From assembly GCF_022179285.1 (NCBI RefSeq), contig NZ_BPQO01000035.1:1-62813 (forward strand): a stretch of 62,813 nucleotides of DNA, written 5' to 3'. Position 1 is the first letter of the stretch; each line of letters opens with the position of its first letter. The notes beneath the pieces are model-generated. The model was given only the letters and a program-made list of their open reading frames with translations, made no database searches and was not told where the DNA came from. Shown here piece after piece: positions 57,946 to 62,813 of the stretch. The translations under genes and the position numbers were made by a program. This DNA comes from Methylobacterium hispanicum. Its GTDB lineage: Bacteria; Pseudomonadota; Alphaproteobacteria; Rhizobiales; Beijerinckiaceae.

Positions 57946-60900
57946 TCACTCGGCCGCCTGCCGGAGCCGCGCCCGCGCGCCGGCCGAAGCCTCCTCGGCC
58001 CGGCGCGGGGAGCGCGCGACCTCCTCGCCGCCGAAGCGCGCGTACAGGGCCGGCAGGACGACCAGGGTCAGCAAGGTGGCGCTGATCAGGCCGCCGATGA
58101 CCACGGTCGCGAGCGGCCGCTGCACCTCGGCTCCGGTCTCGGTCGCGAGCGCCATCGGCACGAACCCGAGCGAGGCGACCAGCGCCGTCATCGCCACCGG
58201 CCGCAGCCGGGTCATGGCGCCCTCCAGGATCGCCTCGCGCCGCGGCCGCCCTTCCGCGACGAGCTGCTTGATGAAGGTCAGCATCACCAAGCCGTTCAGG
58301 ACCGCCACGCCCGAGAGCGCGATGAAGCCCACCGCCGCCGGCACCGAGAACGGCATGCCCCGCAGCCACAGGGCCGCGATGCCGCCGGTCAGCGCCAGCG
58401 GCACGGCGCTGAACACCAGCAGCGCGTCCCGGGGCGAGCCCAGCGCCGAGTAGAGCAGCAGGAAGATCAGGGCGAAGCAGACCGGCACCACGATCATCAG
58501 GCGCTTGCGGGCCGAGGCGAGGTTCTCGAACTGGCCGCCCCAGGTCACGTCGTAGCCCGAGGGCAGCCGCACCTGGCTCGCGACCTTGGCCTGCGCCTCG
58601 GCGACGAGCGAGCCGATGTCGCGCCCGCGGACGTTCGCGGTCACGACCACCCGGCGCCGGCCGTTCTCGCGCGAGACCTGGTTCGGCCCTTCCGCGACGG
58701 AAAAACTCGCGACCTGCTTCAGGAGGACCGACGCGGCGCGCCCGTTCGGGCCGGGCGGCAGCGGCACCGGGATGTTCTCCAACGCCTCCCGGTTCTCGCG
58801 CACCTTGTCGCTGAGGCGCACGACGATGGGAAAGCGGCGGTCGCCCTCGAACACCAGCCCGGCGTCCTTGCCGCCGATGGCCGCCCCGATGACCTCCTGG
58901 ACGGCGCCGGTGCTGAGCCCCAGCCGCGCCGCTTCCGCCTTGTTGATCTTGATCTCCAGGAAGGGCAGGCCCGCCGTCTGCTCGACCTTGACGTCCTCGG
59001 CCCCGTCGATGCCCCGCAGGATCTCGGCGATCTGGTCGGCCGCCTTCGTCATCGGCCCGAACTCCTCGCCGAACACCTTCACGGCGAGGTCGCCGCGGGC
59101 GCCCGCCAGCAGCTCGTTGAAGCGCAGCTGGATCGGCTGGGAGAACTCGAACACGTTCCCGGCCAGGGCGCCGACCGCCTTCTCGATCTTCTCCTGGAGC
59201 TCGGCCTTGGACAGGTCCGGGTCCGGCCACTCCTCCTGGGGCTTCAGGATCACGAAGGTGTCCGAGGAGTTCTGCGGCATCGGGTCGGACGCGACCTCGG
59301 CGGTGCCGGTCTTCGAGAAGACGTAGGCGACCTGCGGGAAGCGGCGGATCGCCTGCTCGATCTTGAGCTGCATCGCCTGCGACTGCGACAGCGAAGTCGA
59401 GGGGATGCGCAGCGCGTTCATGGCGATGCTCTTCTCGTCGAGCGTCGGGATGAACTCGGCGCCGAGCCGGGTGAAGAGCAGGCCGGCCCCGGCCAGCAGC
59501 AGCAACGCCGCGACGATGAACACCATCGGCGCCCGCACCGCCCCGGCCAGCACGGGCCGATAGGCCCATTTGAGGGCGCGGATGATGACATTGTCCTTCT
59601 CGGTGACGCGCCCGGTGATCACGATGGCGATCAGGGCCGGCACGAAGGTCAGCGACAGGACGAAGGCGGCGGCCAGCGCGATGATCACGGTCAGCGCCAT
59701 CGGCTCGAACATCTTGCCCTCGACGCCCGTGAAGGTGAGGAGCGGCACGTAGACGAGGATGATGATCGCCTGCCCGTAGAGGGACGGCTTGATCATCTCC
59801 TCGGCCGAGGCCCGCACCGTGGCGAGGCGCTCCTCGGTGTCGAGGGTGCGACCGAGACCGTGCTGCTTCTCGGCGAGATGACGCAGGGCGTTCTCGGTGA
59901 TGATGACCGCCCCGTCGACGATGAGGCCGAAGTCGAGGGCGCCGAGGCTCATCAGGTTGGCCGAGATTTTCGCCTCGACCATGCCGGTCATGGTCATCAG
60001 CATGGCGACGGGGATGACCAGCGCCGTGATGATGGCGGCCCGGATGTTGCCGAGCAGCAGGAACAGGATGACGATGACGAGGGCCGCGCCCTCCGCGAGG
60101 TTCTTGGCCACGGTCCTGATGGTGGCCTCGACCAGGAGCGTCCGGTTGAGGACCGTCTGGACCTCGACGCCGGGCGGAAGCGACTTGCGGATCTCCGTCA
60201 TCTTGGCGTCGACCGCGGCCGCGACCGTGCGGCTGTTCTCGCCGATCAGCATCAGCGCGGTGCCGACGACGACCTCCTGCCCGTCCTCGCTGGCCGAGCC
60301 CGTGCGCAGGTCGCGCCCGATCCGGACCTCGGCGATGTCCTTGATCCGCACCGGCACGCCGCCGCGGGTGGTGACGAGGACGTTCTCGATCTCCCCCATG
60401 CTCTCCAGGCGCCCGGCCGCGCGCACGACGTAGCCCTCGCCGTTGTCCTCCAGGTAGCGGGCGCCCTGGTTGGCGTTGTTGGCCTCCAAGGCCCGCGCCA
60501 CGTCGGAGAAGGAGAGGTCGAGGGCGGTGAGCTTCGTCGGGTCCGGCTGGACGTGGTACTGCTTCTCGAAGCCGCCGATGCCGTCGACGCCGGCCACGCC
60601 CGGCACGGTCTTGATCTGGGGCCGGATGATCCAGTCCTGCACCGTGCGCAGGTACGCGGCCCGCTCCAGCTCCGTCCTGAGCCGCTGGCCTTCCGGGGTC
60701 AGGTAGCTGCCGTCCGGTTGCCAGCCCGGCTTGCCCGCAGGCGACACCGTCCGCTCGTCCGGCTTCGCGTAGTGGATCGACCACATGTAGATCTCGCCGA
60801 GGCCCGTCGAGATCGGGCCCATGCGGGGCTCGGCGTCGGGCGGCAGGTCCTGCTTGACCTGGGACAGGCGCTCGGCGACCTGCTGGCGGGCGAAGTAGAT

Positions 60901-61206
60901 GTCGAGCTTCTCCGCGAAGACCGCGGTGACCTGCGAGAAGCCATTTCGCGATAAGGACCGGGTGTATTCGAGGCCCTTGATCCCGGCGAGCGCGGTCTCG
61001 ACCGGGTAGGTGACCTGCTTCTCGATGTCGATTGGCGAGAGCGAGGGCGCGACCGTGTTGATCTGCACCTGGTTGTTGGTGATGTCGGGGACCGCGTCGA
61101 TGGGCAGCTTGGTCAGGGCGTAGCCGCCGAAGCCGGCGGCCAGCAGCGACAGCAGCAGCACCAGCCAGCGCTGGTGGACCGAGAAGTCGAGGATGCGGGA
61201 GATCAT
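57946..61206 (-). CDS. heavy-metal efflux RND pump (CzcA-type)
   Basis: The 1086-residue inner-membrane transporter of the HME-RND family exports divalent metals by proton antiport. It has twelve helices in two halves. The relay and selectivity segment in helix 4 reads ALDFGLIVDGAVIITENALR, close to the DFG-x3-DGA-x3-EN motif of Zn/Co/Cd pumps, not the Cu/Ag CusA type. Other features are IGGYALTKLPIDAVPDITNN, VQINTVAPSLSPIDIEKQVT and GALDFGLIVDGA-linked loops. It directly follows the adaptor gene with a 14-base gap. Confidence 0.92.
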   Translation of the reverse strand: MISRILDFSVHQRWLVLLLSLLAAGFGGYALTKLPIDAVPDITNNQVQINTVAPSLSPIDIEKQVTYPVETALAGIKGLEYTRSLSRNGFSQVTAVFAEKLDIYFARQQVAERLSQVKQDLPPDAEPRMGPISTGLGEIYMWSIHYAKPDERTVSPAGKPGWQPDGSYLTPEGQRLRTELERAAYLRTVQDWIIRPQIKTVPGVAGVDGIGGFEKQYHVQPDPTKLTALDLSFSDVARALEANNANQGARYLEDNGEGYVVRAAGRLESMGEIENVLVTTRGGVPVRIKDIAEVRIGRDLRTGSASEDGQEVVVGTALMLIGENSRTVAAAVDAKMTEIRKSLPPGVEVQTVLNRTLLVEATIRTVAKNLAEGAALVIVILFLLLGNIRAAIITALVIPVAMLMTMTGMVEAKISANLMSLGALDFGLIVDGAVIITENALRHLAEKQHGLGRTLDTEERLATVRASAEEMIKPSLYGQAIIILVYVPLLTFTGVEGKMFEPMALTVIIALAAAFVLSLTFVPALIAIVITGRVTEKDNVIIRALKWAYRPVLAGAVRAPMVFIVAALLLLAGAGLLFTRLGAEFIPTLDEKSIAMNALRIPSTSLSQSQAMQLKIEQAIRRFPQVAYVFSKTGTAEVASDPMPQNSSDTFVILKPQEEWPDPDLSKAELQEKIEKAVGALAGNVFEFSQPIQLRFNELLAGARGDLAVKVFGEEFGPMTKAADQIAEILRGIDGAEDVKVEQTAGLPFLEIKINKAEAARLGLSTGAVQEVIGAAIGGKDAGLVFEGDRRFPIVVRLSDKVRENREALENIPVPLPPGPNGRAASVLLKQVASFSVAEGPNQVSRENGRRRVVVTANVRGRDIGSLVAEAQAKVASQVRLPSGYDVTWGGQFENLASARKRLMIVVPVCFALIFLLLYSALGSPRDALLVFSAVPLALTGGIAALWLRGMPFSVPAAVGFIALSGVAVLNGLVMLTFIKQLVAEGRPRREAILEGAMTRLRPVAMTALVASLGFVPMALATETGAEVQRPLATVVIGGLISATLLTLVVLPALYARFGGEEVARSPRRAEEASAGARARLRQAAE

Positions 61207-61220
61207 GGGCGGGCTCTCGC

Positions 61221-62570
61221 TCAGTCGTTGTCGCCGGTCGCGGCCTTGCCGAGCTCAGCCTTGAGGAGGAAGGAGTTGGCGACCGCGATCTCGTCGCCCG
61301 GCCTCAGGCCCGAGACGACCTCGTAAGCATCGTCGTCGGAGCGCCCGAGCTCGATCTCGCGCTTCTCGAAACCGGTGGCCGTGCGCACGAAGACGACCTT
61401 CTCGCCGGCGACGGTCTGGATCGCGGCCTTCGGAACCCGCACCTTGACCGCATCCTGGCCGACCTCGACCTCGGCGGTGACGAAGGTTCCGGGCCGCCAG
61501 GCCATGTCCCGGTTCGGCAGCCCGACGATGACGCGGGCGGAGCGTGTGTCCGGGTTCAGGATCGGGCTGACGAAGATCACCTTGCCTTCGGCCTGCTTGT
61601 CGGCGTCGCCCTGGCTCGGGGTGACCAGGACCCGCGCGCCTTCCTTGACCTTGGCCAGTTCGGTGGTTGGCACCGCCAGTTCGATCCAGACGGTGGACAG
61701 GTCTGCGACCGTATACAGGTCGTCCGGGTCGCCCTGACCGCCGACGTCGGTGCCGAGGTCGACCTTGCGCTCAACCACGCGCCCGCTCAGCGGTGAGCGC
61801 AATTCGTAGCGGCGCAGCGTCGAGGTGTTGGGCGTGGTCTCGTCCCGTTTGGCCGCGCTCGCCACCTCGGCGGCGTTGAGGCCGAGGGCGGAGAGCTTCT
61901 GCCGGGCGAGGTCGACGCGAAGCTGCGCCTCCGAATAGACGGCCTTGGCATTGAGGAAGGCCGATTCGGCCGAGATGCGCTTTTCCCAAAGCGCCTGCTG
62001 CCGATCGAAATTGGTCTTCTCAAGCTCTGCCTTCACTGAGGCGGTGAGATACTCGCTCTTGGCGTCCGCGACCTCGCGGCTGTCGAGCACCGCGACGACC
62101 TCACCCTTCACAACCTCCTCGCCCAGGCGCTTGCGCATCTCGGCCACAATCCCGACCACGCGCGCGGGCACCCGGGCGATCCGGTCGGCGTCCGGCGCGA
62201 TGGTGCCGGGAACGAGAAGGTGGCGCGCGAGCGTGCCCCCCTCCACCGTCACGACCGTGATGTCCTGCCCGGAAACCTGCTCGGGCTGCATCTTGATCAC
62301 GGTCGGCTCGGCCTCTCCCCCACCCTCCCCGTGCGGATGCTTGGCGGTCGCAGGCCCGGTCTCCGGCTTCGCCCCTCGCGGGCGGGGATGCTCGCCCGCG
62401 GGCTCCGGGACGTCGGTCTCGGAGGAGGGCTGACCGGCGGCGGGCGCCGGGTGGATCCTCGGGACCCCGACCGAGGCGAGGGCGTCCTGGACGAATTCGG
62501 ACACGCGGGGAACGGCACCGCCGATGGCGATGCCGGTGGCCAGGATGACCACGGACAGGAGAATGCGCAT
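61221..62570 (-). CDS. periplasmic adaptor of the metal RND pump (CzcB-type)
   Basis: The 449-residue membrane-fusion protein has an N-terminal membrane/signal helix (MRILLSVVILATGIAIGGAV), a linker with a metal-binding His segment (KHPHGEGGGEAE), the lipoyl/barrel-sandwich domain (TIAPDADRIARVPARVVGIV), an alpha-helical hairpin (EYLTASVKAELEKTNFDRQQ, SEAQLRVDLARQKLSALG) and beta-barrel parts (LRSPLSGRVVERKVDLGT, TELAKVKEGARVLVTPSQ). ATG 62570 is chosen; GTG 62639 and ATG 62633 upstream are alternatives adding 21-23 residues. It forms an operon with the pump gene. Confidence 0.9.
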   Translation of the reverse strand: MRILLSVVILATGIAIGGAVPRVSEFVQDALASVGVPRIHPAPAAGQPSSETDVPEPAGEHPRPRGAKPETGPATAKHPHGEGGGEAEPTVIKMQPEQVSGQDITVVTVEGGTLARHLLVPGTIAPDADRIARVPARVVGIVAEMRKRLGEEVVKGEVVAVLDSREVADAKSEYLTASVKAELEKTNFDRQQALWEKRISAESAFLNAKAVYSEAQLRVDLARQKLSALGLNAAEVASAAKRDETTPNTSTLRRYELRSPLSGRVVERKVDLGTDVGGQGDPDDLYTVADLSTVWIELAVPTTELAKVKEGARVLVTPSQGDADKQAEGKVIFVSPILNPDTRSARVIVGLPNRDMAWRPGTFVTAEVEVGQDAVKVRVPKAAIQTVAGEKVVFVRTATGFEKREIELGRSDDDAYEVVSGLRPGDEIAVANSFLLKAELGKAATGDND

Positions 62571-62707
62571 TGAGCCTGACTCGACCGGGACGCCGCTTGC
62601 CCGCCTGCGCGGCGGTGACGGTCGATCCCGCATGTTCACGTAAGGTGATCGACTGGCCCGGCGGATCGCCGGGCGGCCCGTGCCACCTCGGTGGCGCGGT
62701 CACCTCA

Positions 62708-62813
62708 GAGCCTGTTTGAGGTCCTCCGCCGGCCGTCCCCATCTGTCTCGTGTCACCAATACACGATCCGTCTGGCAGGACGGAGGAGAGAGCAGATGTG
62801 GACGGACCGGCAT
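62708..62813 (+). mobile_element. left end of an IS5-family-like insertion sequence
   Basis: GAGCCTGTTTGA (62708-62719) matches the terminal inverted repeat seen in IS5/IS427-group elements, from memory. It is followed by 76 bases and a ribosome site, then a start codon. TCGTGT (62748-62753) and ACACGA (62761-62766) form a small inverted repeat. The right end lies outside the window. Confidence 0.5.
62796..62813 (+). CDS. start of a possible transposase gene, cut by the window edge
   Basis: ATG 62796 has GGAGGAGAG upstream and reads MWTDRH to the window edge. IS5-family transposases often begin MWT-(D/E), so this is probably the first six codons of the transposase of the insertion sequence described for this end. 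Too short for certainty. Confidence 0.45.

Noticed and set aside
57730..60954. A 1074-aa plus-strand open frame opposite the RND pump
   Set aside because: It is dominated by Arg, Asp, Gly and His in a pattern mirroring the pump's codons, and no domain is visible.

Overview
This is a very GC-rich chromosomal window from an alphaproteobacterium, most like Methylobacterium/Methylorubrum or a close Hyphomicrobiales relative. That placement is inferred from gene content and composition: MetZ-type methionine synthesis, UbiB, an HWE-type histidine kinase, a DUF2312/GapR-like protein, DUF1244, a MOFRL-type glycerate kinase and a DUF6894 protein. No rRNA or tRNA gene and no CRISPR array was found.

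Left part (1-19.5 kb) is mostly core. It runs: end of serA, ubiB, an HWE kinase plus single-domain response regulator, metZ, aqpZ, a type IA topoisomerase III-like enzyme, several small exported or membrane proteins, an Hsp20 gene preceded by a ROSE-like RNA thermometer, a GapR-like protein, an N-formylglutamate amidohydrolase-family protein, a glycerate 2-kinase, a DUF1036 protein, a bacterial phospholipase A2-like protein, and a divergent Tad-pilin-type set (two TadE-like genes against one vWA-containing TadG-like gene).

Middle part (19.5-41.8 kb) is an accessory island. A family of short dispersed repeats (19.68, 20.28 and 24.6 kb) brackets a tail-to-tail pair of unrecognised genes, one with a PD-(D/E)xK-like signature. 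Next is a four-gene ubiquitin-like conjugation operon in the order multi-ubiquitin-like protein, E2-like, JAB/JAMM peptidase, E1. Divergent from it is an Xre/MbcA-ParS antitoxin and RES-domain toxin pair, followed by a small Cys/His-rich protein. Then comes a Tn7-like/Tn5053-like transposition operon: a degenerate second transposase, TnsA-like endonuclease, a 70-aa protein, TniA/TnsB, TniB/TnsC and TniQ. Four more co-directional genes of unknown function lie beyond it. The working hypothesis is a TniQ-type transposon whose cargo includes the ubiquitin-like system and the toxin-antitoxin pair. Its ends could not be fixed by eye.

Right part (42-62.8 kb) returns to chromosome-like content: an orphan ABC-exporter membrane domain, a DUF6894 protein, a YkgJ-type cysteine-cluster protein, a CaCA-type cation exchanger, a TPR-methyltransferase fusion, an MgtC protein, a surface-antigen-like lipoprotein, a TolC-family outer-membrane factor, a Crp/Fnr regulator, a broken pentapeptide-repeat gene, small exported proteins, and a CzcA/CzcB-type heavy-metal RND pump with its adaptor. 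The last 100 bases look like the left end of an IS5-family insertion sequence with the first codons of its transposase.
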